Positions 34,030-41,800 of a stretch of 64,000 nucleotides of DNA are shown here, one piece after another. The DNA lies in contig JAGHRT010000031.1 in NCBI GenBank assembly GCA_018066245.1, forward strand, positions 1 to 64,000, in the 5' to 3' direction. The notes under the pieces are model-generated. The model searched no databases. It had not been told where the DNA came from and saw only the letters and a list, made by a program, of their open reading frames with translations. The translations under genes were made by a program, and so were the position numbers. Origin of the DNA: Candidatus Equimonas faecalis (lineage in GTDB: Bacteria; Bacteroidota; Bacteroidia; Bacteroidales; Bacteroidaceae). The stretch's first letter is position 1. Every line of letters starts with the position of its first letter.

Positions 34030-34244
34030 CGGCGGCTTACGGAAAACTGTCGGCGGACTAATTTTTACTGCCGTATAGGATAGGGAGAAGCATCTGGTTG
34101 CCGCACTCGCGGCTCGTATAGGATAGGGAGAAGCATCTGGTTGCCGCACTTGCGGCTCGTATAGGATAGAGCGAAGAATTTGGTTGCCGCACTCGCGGCT
34201 CGTATAGGATAGGGAGAAGAATTTGGTTGCCGCACTTGCGGCTC
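34030..34244 (+). repeat. Brick array: GGCGGACTAA unit then four 43-bp tandem copies
   Basis: A single GTCGGCGGACTAATTTTT unit (about 34046-34066) is followed by four tandem 43-bp units (34073-34115, 34116-34158, 34159-34201, 34202-34244). Each is a 22-bp part (GTATAGGATAGGGAGAAG...) plus a 21-bp part (GGTTGCCGCACTCGCGGCTC) whose GCCGC...GCGGC forms a small hairpin. Confidence 0.9.
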
Positions 34245-34254
34245 GGTGGCCTAT

Positions 34255-34295
34255 GAAAAAGAAATCCCCCGAAACCTTGTGCGGGCTTCGGGGGA
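34255..34295 (-). terminator. Terminator of GH20 gene
   Basis: Perfect 9-bp stem TCCCCCGAA/TTCGGGGGA (34265-34273 and 34287-34295). On the minus strand it is followed by TTTCTTTTTC. Confidence 0.8.
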
Positions 34296-34315
34296 AGACT
34301 GTATGGAGGAGGACT

Positions 34316-36574
34316 TTATTTCAGCACCTTGGCTCCCTGCTGGATGTAGAGGCCGTGTCCGGGCAGCTCTTGCAGTTGGCGGCCCTGCAGGTCGAAGGGG
34401 AGTGCGGAGGAGGATGCCGGGGCGGTCAGGCAGGCCAGACCGTCGGCACGCTTCACCAGCTCCATTTCGTAGAAGGAAGCCCCGTTGGAGGCGGCGTGGG
34501 CAAAGAGGCGGACGTGGGTGGTGTTGCCGATGTTGTTGTTCAGGGCCACGTCGGCATTGGCGGCATGGCAGATGGCCACATACTTGGGCATCGTCGTCCA
34601 GTCGAAGGTCCAGGCCGTCTTCTTCGTGCTCAGCTCCACCATGGTGCCGCTGGCGGACGAGGAGGCATACAGGTACTTGCCGCTTACTGTGCTCTTGATG
34701 TAGTATTGGTCGGCTTTCGGACCCTTCTCCAGTACGAATGTGGTGCATTCAGTTCCCTGTCCGTTCAGCTTTCCGGCATTGTCGCACAGGCTGGTGGGGC
34801 GGTCCTTCGACTGATTGTTAAAGGTGTATTCCGTCTGTCCGTCGGCAATGATTTCGCACGTCTCGATTCTTGGCGGCACGTAGCCGGGCATCCAGTGGCG
34901 GCTATAGGTGTAGTTGCCGTGGTCCAGTATGAGTGTGTCGCACAGCATACGCTCCACGAAGTCAGGCCAGTTTTTCTTGGTCTCGGGTGTCCATCCGGCT
35001 TCAGCCACGCACATGAGGCGGGGCAGGGCGAGGTATTCCAGGTATTCGGGCACGCCCACCCATTCGCACCAGAACGTACCCTGCACGCCGATGACGTTGG
35101 GCGTGGTCTTGGCGTTGGGCTGAGGCACATACTTGTAGCAGCCTTCCACGGTGTCGTCGCCGCCTCCCGCGCCGTCAGGCTCCGAGGGGTGGTTGCTCAG
35201 CTTGCGGTTGATGTAGTAGCCGCCGGCTCCCGATGCGGCCGAGGTGGAGGAGTGGTACTCGGTTATGATGGCGTCCAGACCGATTGAGGCGGCCTTTTGT
35301 GCTCCGCCCTGACAGGGATACCAGCACATTACGACTGGGTTGTGCTCCTTCACCAGATTGAGGTCGGAGCCGTCGGCCGTGATGCTCTCGTTCCATACGA
35401 TGGTGCGCTTTCCCTTGGAGGCGATGTACTTGCTTATCTCGTTGGTGAACCACGACTGTATTTGGCGGTAGGAGGTGAAGCCCTTCTCTTTGTAGAGGGC
35501 CTGGCATTGTGCGTTGTTCTTCCAGGCGTCGGCGGGGCACTCGTCGCCGCCGATGTGGAAGTAGCGGCCTGGGAAAATCTCGCAGAGCTCATCGACCACG
35601 TCCTTGTAGAACTGCATGGTGGCGGGGTTGGCGGGGTTGGCCACGTCAGAGCTTATGCCGCCGTTGGTCCATACTGTGCGCTGTGCGCTGGGGTTGCAGC
35701 TGAACTCGGGGTAGGCGCAGAGTGCGGCTACGCTGTGGCCCAGCATTTCGATTTCGGGGATTACCTCAATGTGGCGTTCGGCGGCGTAGCGCACAATCTC
35801 CCGCATGTCGTCCTGTGAGTAGGAGTAGGGGCCGTAGGCGTGCCCGAGCCAGTAGGTTCCTCTCTCGAAGTCGGTGATTCGGCTGTCGGGGGCGGTGGCT
35901 CCTACGGTGGTCAGTTTGGGGTACTTCTTGATTTCGGCCCGCCAGCCCTGGTCGTCGGTGAGGTGCCAGTGGAATACGTTCATCTTGTAGAGGGCCATGA
36001 TGTCCAGCATCCGCTTGAGTTCGGCCACGTCGAAGAAGTGGCGCGAGCAGTCCAGCATGAAGCCGCGATAGCCGAAGCGGGAGTTGTCCGTAACGGAGCA
36101 GCAGGGCAGGCTGTAGGTGGCACCGGCTTCGCCCTTCACGCCGGCGGGTACGTTGGCGGGGAGCATCTTTTGGATGGAGAGCAGGCCGTAGTAGAAGCCG
36201 GTCTCGTAGAGTGCGGTGAGGCGTATGCTGTCGGGCGTTACATACAGGTTGTAGCCTTCCGTACCCACGGAGGAGTAGAGTCCGCCCTTGGAAATCTGGA
36301 TGAACGCGCCTTTAGTGCTGTGGGCGAGTGTGGCTTTGTGTCCGGTCATCGTGGCGTTGAGCCGTGCCACGAAGGCTTCGGCTTCGAGCAGTGTGCTGTC
36401 GCCGAGTGCTGCGTCCACCCCCACGGTGAACTCCTTGGGGAATGTGCAGGTGCCCTGCTTTTTGATGATGGACTTGGGCGCGGGGGTGAGGTTGTAAACC
36501 TCCCCGGCGGCCTGCGCTCCCTGCTCGGCGCAGAGCCCGAACAGGACGAGTGCGATGGAGAGTAGCTTTTTCAT
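34316..36574 (-). CDS. GH20 beta-N-acetylhexosaminidase, secreted
   Basis: Exported protein of 752 residues with signal MKKLLSIALVLFGLCAEQGA. The GH20b-like N-terminal domain spans about 25-150 and the GH20 barrel about 165-510. MNVFHWHLTDDQGWR (198-212) and the catalytic pair D344-E345 in HIGGDEC are intact; substrate-assisted cleavage of terminal GlcNAc/GalNAc is the family reaction. A C-terminal lectin-like module (about 590-720) precedes the tail PFDLQGRQLQELPGHGLYIQ. The gene is convergent with the sialidase gene, and the two enzymes would act in sequence on host glycans. Confidence 0.93.
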   Translation of the reverse strand: MKKLLSIALVLFGLCAEQGAQAAGEVYNLTPAPKSIIKKQGTCTFPKEFTVGVDAALGDSTLLEAEAFVARLNATMTGHKATLAHSTKGAFIQISKGGLYSSVGTEGYNLYVTPDSIRLTALYETGFYYGLLSIQKMLPANVPAGVKGEAGATYSLPCCSVTDNSRFGYRGFMLDCSRHFFDVAELKRMLDIMALYKMNVFHWHLTDDQGWRAEIKKYPKLTTVGATAPDSRITDFERGTYWLGHAYGPYSYSQDDMREIVRYAAERHIEVIPEIEMLGHSVAALCAYPEFSCNPSAQRTVWTNGGISSDVANPANPATMQFYKDVVDELCEIFPGRYFHIGGDECPADAWKNNAQCQALYKEKGFTSYRQIQSWFTNEISKYIASKGKRTIVWNESITADGSDLNLVKEHNPVVMCWYPCQGGAQKAASIGLDAIITEYHSSTSAASGAGGYYINRKLSNHPSEPDGAGGGDDTVEGCYKYVPQPNAKTTPNVIGVQGTFWCEWVGVPEYLEYLALPRLMCVAEAGWTPETKKNWPDFVERMLCDTLILDHGNYTYSRHWMPGYVPPRIETCEIIADGQTEYTFNNQSKDRPTSLCDNAGKLNGQGTECTTFVLEKGPKADQYYIKSTVSGKYLYASSSASGTMVELSTKKTAWTFDWTTMPKYVAICHAANADVALNNNIGNTTHVRLFAHAASNGASFYEMELVKRADGLACLTAPASSSALPFDLQGRQLQELPGHGLYIQQGAKVLK

Positions 36575-36591
36575 AAAAGTGCTTTTGGGTT

Positions 36592-36672
36592 TGTTGAAAT
36601 TAGTCTATAGGGTTGTTGAAATTAGTCTATATGACAGTTTTTCGCAGTCCGCCGATAGTTTTCCGTAGTCCT
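36592..36672 (-). repeat. Brick array upstream of GH20 / at end of menA
   Basis: TTGTTGAAATTAGTCTATA occurs at 36592 and 36613, 21 bp apart. GGCGGACT-type units (in inverted orientation, AGTCCGCCGATAGTTTTCC) follow up to the menA stop codon. Confidence 0.8.
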
Positions 36673-37591
36673 ACGCCAGCAGGGCGGCAGCCGTGAGTAG
36701 CGTAAAGGTCAGCATGGCCAGCGAGGTGCGGCCTATGAGGGCGTTGAGGCCGCGCCCCGAGTGGATGCGCCTCATGGCTCGGTAGTTGAGGGCGTGCCCT
36801 ACTATATATATAAGGTATAGCCAGAGTGAGGAGGCGGGCACGGCCAGTGCGGCCAATGCTGTGCCGGCCAGTCCTTGCCAGAGGTAGAACTGTTCGCCGA
36901 AGCGCTCCCCGAGTGCCACCACGAGGGTGCGCTTGCCGGCGCGGCGGTCGGAGGCTCGGTCGCGGTAGTTGTTCACGACGAGCAGGGTGTCCGTGACGAG
37001 GCCCATGGCGGCGGCCAGCAGCCACGCCTCGCGGGAGAGTGTGCCCGTCAGCACATAGTAGGTGCCTGCCACGGGTACGAGGCCGAAAAACACCCACACC
37101 AGCAGGTCGCCGCCTCCGCAGTAGCTCAGCAGCGTGGTGTAGAGGAAGGCAAACGCGATGCAGGCCGCGCCCATCCCCATCAGGGCCGGCATGTTGATGT
37201 CCTGCGTCTGGCTGGCCGCTGCGAGTAGGCCGAGGCCGGCCAGGGCAGCCAGCGTGAGTGCCAGCCCTATGGCCAGCAGCATGGCTCGGGGCGTTACCCA
37301 TCCCTGCTGGCAGGCTCGTTCAGGCCCCAGGCGGTCGGCGGCGTCGGTGCCGCGCCGGAAGTCGAAGTAGTCGTTGATGAAATTGGCCGCCACCTGCATC
37401 AGGGCGGCGAAGGTCAGGCAGAGCGCGGCCACGGTCCAGAAGGCGGCGGGGCTTGCGCCGCTGCCGCCCTGCGCGGAGGGCGAGAGGGCCAGGGCCGTGG
37501 CTATGACGACGGGAGCCAGGGCGCCGCTGAGCGTCTTGGGCCGTGCGGCCAGTAGCCATGCTTTGGGACTGTTGGGGCGTATCGTGGGCAT
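36671..37591 (-). CDS. menA: 1,4-dihydroxy-2-naphthoate polyprenyltransferase
   Basis: UbiA-family membrane prenyltransferase, 306 residues, about nine transmembrane helices. The first Asp-rich motif NFINDYFDFRRGTDAADR (about 91-108) and the second NNYRDRASDRRAGKRTL (about 207-223) bind the prenyl diphosphate through Mg. The start MPTIRPNSPKAWLLAARPKT gives the typical N-terminus. It makes demethylmenaquinone for respiration. Its stop codon abuts a repeat array. A TAACTTTG -7 element lies upstream (complement of 37644-37651). Confidence 0.93.
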   Translation of the reverse strand: MPTIRPNSPKAWLLAARPKTLSGALAPVVIATALALSPSAQGGSGASPAAFWTVAALCLTFAALMQVAANFINDYFDFRRGTDAADRLGPERACQQGWVTPRAMLLAIGLALTLAALAGLGLLAAASQTQDINMPALMGMGAACIAFAFLYTTLLSYCGGGDLLVWVFFGLVPVAGTYYVLTGTLSREAWLLAAAMGLVTDTLLVVNNYRDRASDRRAGKRTLVVALGERFGEQFYLWQGLAGTALAALAVPASSLWLYLIYIVGHALNYRAMRRIHSGRGLNALIGRTSLAMLTFTLLTAAALLA

Positions 37592-37643
37592 CGTCAGGAT
37601 TGCTGTGGGGCGCAGGAGCGCTTCGTCGTATAATATGCGTATG

Positions 37644-37651
37644 CAAAGTTA
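37644..37651 (-). promoter_or_regulatory. Probable -7 element of menA
   Basis: Minus strand TAACTTTG, 53 bp before the ATG; no convincing -33 TTG. Confidence 0.5.
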
Positions 37652-37850
37652 CGAAAAAACAACCGAAAAGCCGCACTCCGCATTGCAAAAAAACGACTTT
37701 TCCCCGCCCGGGCGGCGCAAAACGGCACGAAAAAGGGGCTGGATGGCAGTAAGGCGACTCCTCTCCGGCTTCCCCGCAGGGGAAGACTTTCTTCCCGCAG
37801 AGCAGCCGGAACAGCCGGTGCTTCCGCAAAACTCAGCCTATAGGCCAGGC

Positions 37851-37980
37851 AAAACTATCGGCGGACTAATTTCTCCTATCGGCGGACTACGCAAAACTAT
37901 CGGCGGACTAATTTTCGCGGCTCGTATGGGATAGGAGAAGACTTCGGGGGGCTTGTGTCAATTAGTCCGCCGAAAACTTG
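37851..37980 (+). repeat. Brick array with three direct and one inverted GGCGGACTAA units
   Basis: AAAACTATCGGCGGACTAAT starts at 37851 and 37893, 42 bp (two units) apart, with a related unit between them. A GCGGCTCGTATGGGATAGGA segment follows, then an inverted unit ATTAGTCCGCCGAAAAC (37961-37977). The last unit touches the -33 TTG of the next promoter. Confidence 0.85.
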
Positions 37981-38008
37981 CATTTTCGGTCATTTTTGCG
38001 TAACTTTG
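37978..38008 (+). promoter_or_regulatory. Promoter of HATPase gene
   Basis: TTG (37978-37980), 20 bp, TAACTTTG (38001-38008). A repeat unit ends exactly at the TTG. Confidence 0.8.
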
Positions 38009-38074
38009 CCGCGCAAATCCTATAGGCACTCTGCCGCCGCCGTTCCTCCACGGTTGGCAAGTACCAATCCGCTT

Positions 38075-38500
38075 ATGAATACCTTCAGGTTTTCCCCACT
38101 GACGAACCGGACTGAAGAGATAGTAGAGCACCTTCTCCAGCAGCCGGAACTCACGCAGAGTAGCAAGGACGTGTTCGCTTTCCACCTCGTGTTGGAAGAA
38201 CTGGTAAGCAACATCGTGCAGTACGCTTACTCCGACCCCGACCACGGCGACCTCATCGTGGAACTCAGCCGCGCCGACGGCCTCGTTACTATCGTCCTCC
38301 GCGACCACGGCGCACCCTTCAACCCCCTCCGGCAGGAGCCGCCCGACCTCTCCCTGCCCATTGAGCAGCGTCCCATAGGCGGGCTCGGCATACACCTGGT
38401 GAAGAGCATGATGGACGGCGTGGACTATCGCTTCGAGGAGGGATGCAACATACTCACCGTGTTCAAGCGCGTGGAAGCCGCCGGCTCCCCCGATGCGTAG
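38075..38500 (+). CDS. RsbW-like anti-sigma factor / HATPase_c protein
   Basis: Protein of 141 residues consisting of one GHKL-type ATPase domain: HLVLEELVSNIVQYAY (N box), IVLRDHGAPFNP (G1) and GGLGIHLVKSMMD (G2). It resembles serine kinases of the RsbW/SpoIIAB type that control partner proteins by phosphorylating an STAS antagonist. No sigma factor or STAS protein lies next to it. The start at 38075 is chosen because the promoter lies downstream of the earlier in-frame ATG at 37955. Partner unknown. Confidence 0.82.
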   Translation: MNTFRFSPLTNRTEEIVEHLLQQPELTQSSKDVFAFHLVLEELVSNIVQYAYSDPDHGDLIVELSRADGLVTIVLRDHGAPFNPLRQEPPDLSLPIEQRPIGGLGIHLVKSMMDGVDYRFEEGCNILTVFKRVEAAGSPDA

Positions 38501-38551
38501 CACGCCCCGCTCCGCCTCTCCCCTCCGCACACACTGTTATCCCTAACGACA

Positions 38552-39127
38552 ATGACAGCAAGACGCACCTTCACCCTCATCCACCGCTGGCTGGGACTCA
38601 CCACCGGCTTCGTGACGCTCGTCCTCGCCCTGCTCGGCGTGCTGATGGCTTTCGCCGACTACATTGGCCGCCTTACGGGCACCGGCCACCACACGCCGTT
38701 TTTCGCCTTCCTCAAGCAAGGCCACGTTTCCCTATGGCTGCCGGCCGAGATAGGCAAGCCGCTGGAAGGCTACTGTATGCTGGGCTTCGTGCTTATCTGC
38801 CTGAGCGGCCTCGCCCTCTGGTGGAGAAGCAAAATCTTCTGCCCCCGCACGTGGAAGAACCCCAAGGCGCTTTCCTACAATCTGCACATCGTCATCGGCT
38901 TCTGGCTCCTCGTCCCGTTGCTCTACTATAGCATCACGGGTGCGCTCTGCGGCTTGCCGTGGCTGCGCGACTGCCTGGGCCTGAGCGAGTCCTACCGCAC
39001 GATTTTCGCCCTGCACAAGGGCGCGTTCCTCGGCAACGGCGGCAAACTCATAGTGGGTACAGTGTCGCTGGCCCTCGCCGTACTGCCCGTTACGGGCCTG
39101 TTCATCTGGAAAAAGAAACGTAGGTAA
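38552..39127 (+). CDS. PepSY-associated membrane protein
   Basis: Protein of 191 residues starting MTARRTFTLIHRWLGLTTGF, the typical start of PepSY-TM proteins (HRWLGL motif). It has four probable transmembrane helices (about 13-33, 72-90, 112-132 and 166-187) and two histidine-containing segments. Relatives act as ferric-siderophore reductases or have unknown roles. It lies 51 bp after the HATPase gene and 9 bp before a Dabb gene, so they may share a transcript. Confidence 0.75.
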   Translation: MTARRTFTLIHRWLGLTTGFVTLVLALLGVLMAFADYIGRLTGTGHHTPFFAFLKQGHVSLWLPAEIGKPLEGYCMLGFVLICLSGLALWWRSKIFCPRTWKNPKALSYNLHIVIGFWLLVPLLYYSITGALCGLPWLRDCLGLSESYRTIFALHKGAFLGNGGKLIVGTVSLALAVLPVTGLFIWKKKRR

Positions 39128-39136
39128 CACTTTGCA

Positions 39137-39442
39137 ATGGTAAAGCACATCATCCTCTGGACCCTGCGCGACGGCATAGCTCCCGTCGAGAGGGACGAAA
39201 TACTCCATAATATAAAAGAAGGCCTCGAAGGCCTGAAGGGCCGCATCCCCGGCCTCGTGGACATTCACGTACAGACCGCCGGCCGCCTGGCCACGTCCAA
39301 TGCCGACCTCATGCTGGACAGCACGCTGGAAAGCCCCGAGGCTCTGGCCGCCTATGCCGCCCATCCGCTCCACGTCGCCGTGGCCGCGCAGCAAGTAAAG
39401 CCCCACACCGTCCAGCGCGTATGCCTCGACTTCGAGGTGTAG
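39137..39442 (+). CDS. Dabb (stress-responsive alpha/beta barrel) family protein
   Basis: Protein of 101 residues beginning MVKHIILWTLRDGIAPVERD, with GLVDIHVQTAGRLATSNADL and LAAYAAHPLHVAVAAQQVKP, the typical Dabb pattern of a dimeric ferredoxin-like fold. Catalytic activity is not inferable. Nine bp behind the PepSY gene and 49 bp ahead of metX. Confidence 0.85.
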   Translation: MVKHIILWTLRDGIAPVERDEILHNIKEGLEGLKGRIPGLVDIHVQTAGRLATSNADLMLDSTLESPEALAAYAAHPLHVAVAAQQVKPHTVQRVCLDFEV

Positions 39443-39491
39443 CCGGCCCCGACAAGAATCCTGCACCCGCTTTCACGACCCGCCTCCTCCT

Positions 39492-40523
39492 ATGTACGGA
39501 CCACCCGCCACGGCACGCACGTTCACTCACAGTCAGCCCTTCCCGCTGGAAAGCGGCGAGACGCTGCCCGGTATAACCATCGCCTACCACACCTACGGCG
39601 AGTTGTCAGCCGATGCCGACAACGCCGTGTGGGTGTGCCACGCCCTGACGGCCAACAGCGACGTGGCCGACTGGTGGCCGAACACCGTGGCGCAGGGACG
39701 CTTCCTCGACCCCCGTCGCCACTTCGTCGTGTGCGCCAACTTCCTCGGCTCCTGCTATGGCACGACGGGGCCTGCCAGCAACAACCCTGCCACCGGCCGC
39801 CCCTGGGGGCTTGACTTCCCCCGGATTACCGTCCGCGACATGGTACGCGCCCACCAACTCCTCGCCCGGCACCTCGGCATCAGCCGTGTGCGCCTGCTCG
39901 CCGGCGCTTCGATAGGCGGATTCCAATGTATGGAGTGGGCAGCCTCCCAGCCCGACTTTGCAGAGCGCCTCGCCTTGATTTGCACCGCCCCGCAGATTTC
40001 GCCGTGGGTGGCCGCCCTCAACGAGACGCAGCGCATGGCCATTGAGGCCGACCCCTCCTTCCGTTCCGACGACCCAGCCGCCGGACGCAAGGGAATGGGC
40101 GCGGCTCGCAGCATAGCCTTGCTCTCTTATCGCGGCAGTACGGGCTATAACGCCAGTCAGCAGGACAGGGAGCCGGATGCCGCCTGCTTTGCCCACCGCG
40201 TACACACCTATCAGCAGCATCAGGGCGAGAAGCTGGAGCAACGCTTCAATGCCCACAGCTACTACCGCCTTACGCAAGCCGTGGATTCCCATAATTTAGC
40301 GCGGGGGCGTGGCAGCCTGCCCGAGGCCTTGGGACGCATCGCCTGCCCTACACTCCTCGTGTCATGCTCCACCGACATACTTTTTCCTCCCGCAGAGAGT
40401 GAGCTGATGGCCCGTTACGTTCCGCATTCACAGGTGGCTATGATACATTCCCCCTTCGGGCACGACGGTTTTCTCGTGGAAAGCGACCAGCTCAACGAGC
40501 TCCTTTTAGATTTCATGAAGTAG
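39492..40523 (+). CDS. metX: Homoserine O-acetyltransferase
   Basis: Alpha/beta hydrolase of 343 residues that acetylates (or, in some relatives, succinylates) L-homoserine, the first committed step of methionine synthesis. HALTANSDVADWW, the nucleophile elbow GASIGGFQCMEW, CSTDILFPPAESE (catalytic Asp) and FGHDGFLVE (catalytic His) are all present. Only one base separates its stop from hom, and metY follows, giving a methionine operon. Confidence 0.93.
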   Translation: MYGPPATARTFTHSQPFPLESGETLPGITIAYHTYGELSADADNAVWVCHALTANSDVADWWPNTVAQGRFLDPRRHFVVCANFLGSCYGTTGPASNNPATGRPWGLDFPRITVRDMVRAHQLLARHLGISRVRLLAGASIGGFQCMEWAASQPDFAERLALICTAPQISPWVAALNETQRMAIEADPSFRSDDPAAGRKGMGAARSIALLSYRGSTGYNASQQDREPDAACFAHRVHTYQQHQGEKLEQRFNAHSYYRLTQAVDSHNLARGRGSLPEALGRIACPTLLVSCSTDILFPPAESELMARYVPHSQVAMIHSPFGHDGFLVESDQLNELLLDFMK

Positions 40524-40524
40524 T

Positions 40525-41709
40525 ATGAAGAAACTCAATATCGGCCTGTTCGGTTTCGGCACCGTAGGGCGCGGACTCTTCGACGTAGTAGGCCGCATCG
40601 GCTCTCCTGACGTCGTGATTAGCCGGATATGCGTCCGCAACAAGCGGAAAGACCGCGGCGTACACGCCCGCTTTACGGACAATCCCGATGATATATTCTC
40701 CGATCCCGAGGTCAATATCATCGTGGAACTTATCGACGATGCAGAAAAATCCTTCGAGTACGTCCGTCGCGCCTTGCGGCAGGGCTTGCCCGTGGTGAGC
40801 GGCAACAAGAAAATGCTGGCCGCCCACCTGCCCGAACTCATCGCCCTCCAGGCCGAAACAGGCACGGCCCTGCTCTACGACGCGTCGGCCTGCGGCTCAA
40901 TACCGGTAATCCGCAATCTTGAGGAGTACTACGACAACGACCTGCTCACCAGCGTGAAAGGCATACTCAACGGCTCCACAAACTATATCCTTTGGCGCAT
41001 CTTCCGCGACGGCCTTCCCTACGCGGAAGCCCTGCGCCAGGCACAGGAACTGGGCTTCGCGGAAAGCGACCCCAGCCTCGACGTGGACGGATGGGATTCC
41101 CTGTACAAACTAATCATCGTGACGGTCCACGCCTTCGGCCTCTACGTCAAACCGGCCGACGTGTTCCGCTTCGGCATCCGCCGTGTGAGCGAACAGGACG
41201 TGCGCTTCGCCCAAGAGAAGGGCCGCCGCATCAAACTGGTGGGGCACGTCGAAAAACTGCCCGACAACTCCCTCATCATGGCGGTAATGCCGCAACTCCT
41301 ATCCCCTAATAAATACATCTACAGCGTAGATGAAGAATTTAACGGCGTAGTGATAAAGGGACTTTTCTACGGCAAGCAGTTCATGTTCGGGCGCGGTGCG
41401 GGCGGCTATCCCACCGGCTCTGCCGTCTTGTCCGACATTACGGCGCAGGCCTACGACTATCATTACCAGTACAAGAAGCTTAACAGTCCCGACCGCCCTG
41501 CCTATTCTCTCGACGCCAGGTTCCGCATTTACTACCGTTACTCCCGTCCCGAGCATCTGGGCATCCTGCATTTCCTGGACGTGGAGGAGCAATACACCTC
41601 GGCGGCCTCCTCATACGTGGTCGGCACAATCAGTCTGGCCGAACTGCGCGAGCATCAGGACGAGTTGGCGGCTGCCGATGTGTTCGTCGCCGCCTATCCC
41701 AACGATTAA
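40525..41709 (+). CDS. hom: Homoserine dehydrogenase
   Basis: NAD(P)-dependent enzyme of 394 residues converting aspartate semialdehyde to homoserine. GLFGFGTVGRG (residues 7-17) is the Rossmann nucleotide site. The catalytic region reads KGILNGSTNYILWRI and AQELGFAESDPSLDVDGWDS. There is no aspartokinase fusion and no clear ACT domain. It sits between metX and metY, supplying the substrate for MetX. Confidence 0.93.
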   Translation: MKKLNIGLFGFGTVGRGLFDVVGRIGSPDVVISRICVRNKRKDRGVHARFTDNPDDIFSDPEVNIIVELIDDAEKSFEYVRRALRQGLPVVSGNKKMLAAHLPELIALQAETGTALLYDASACGSIPVIRNLEEYYDNDLLTSVKGILNGSTNYILWRIFRDGLPYAEALRQAQELGFAESDPSLDVDGWDSLYKLIIVTVHAFGLYVKPADVFRFGIRRVSEQDVRFAQEKGRRIKLVGHVEKLPDNSLIMAVMPQLLSPNKYIYSVDEEFNGVVIKGLFYGKQFMFGRGAGGYPTGSAVLSDITAQAYDYHYQYKKLNSPDRPAYSLDARFRIYYRYSRPEHLGILHFLDVEEQYTSAASSYVVGTISLAELREHQDELAAADVFVAAYPND

Positions 41710-41710
41710 G

Positions 41711-41773
41711 CCGCCACTCCGCACTCCTTTACCGCCACTCCGTATAACTTTACCTCCACTCCGTACAACTATA
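41711..41773 (+). repeat. Three tandem 21-bp repeats before metY
   Basis: CCGCCACTCCGTATAACTTT-type units at 41711-41731, 41732-41752 and 41753-41773. The sequence differs from the main dispersed units but has the same 21-bp length. They fill the hom-metY gap. Confidence 0.8.
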
Positions 41774-41800
41774 GCACAAACCCTAAACACACCACCGATT

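Noticed and set aside
34073-34244. 43-bp tandem array considered as a CRISPR
   Set aside because: No unique spacers; whole units repeat head to tail, the component types recur elsewhere, and no cas genes are present.
37374-37934. Plus-strand frame ending in KTIGGLISPIGGLRKTIGGL
   Set aside because: The GGL pattern is only the translation of the Z-type repeat units; the rest is antisense to menA.
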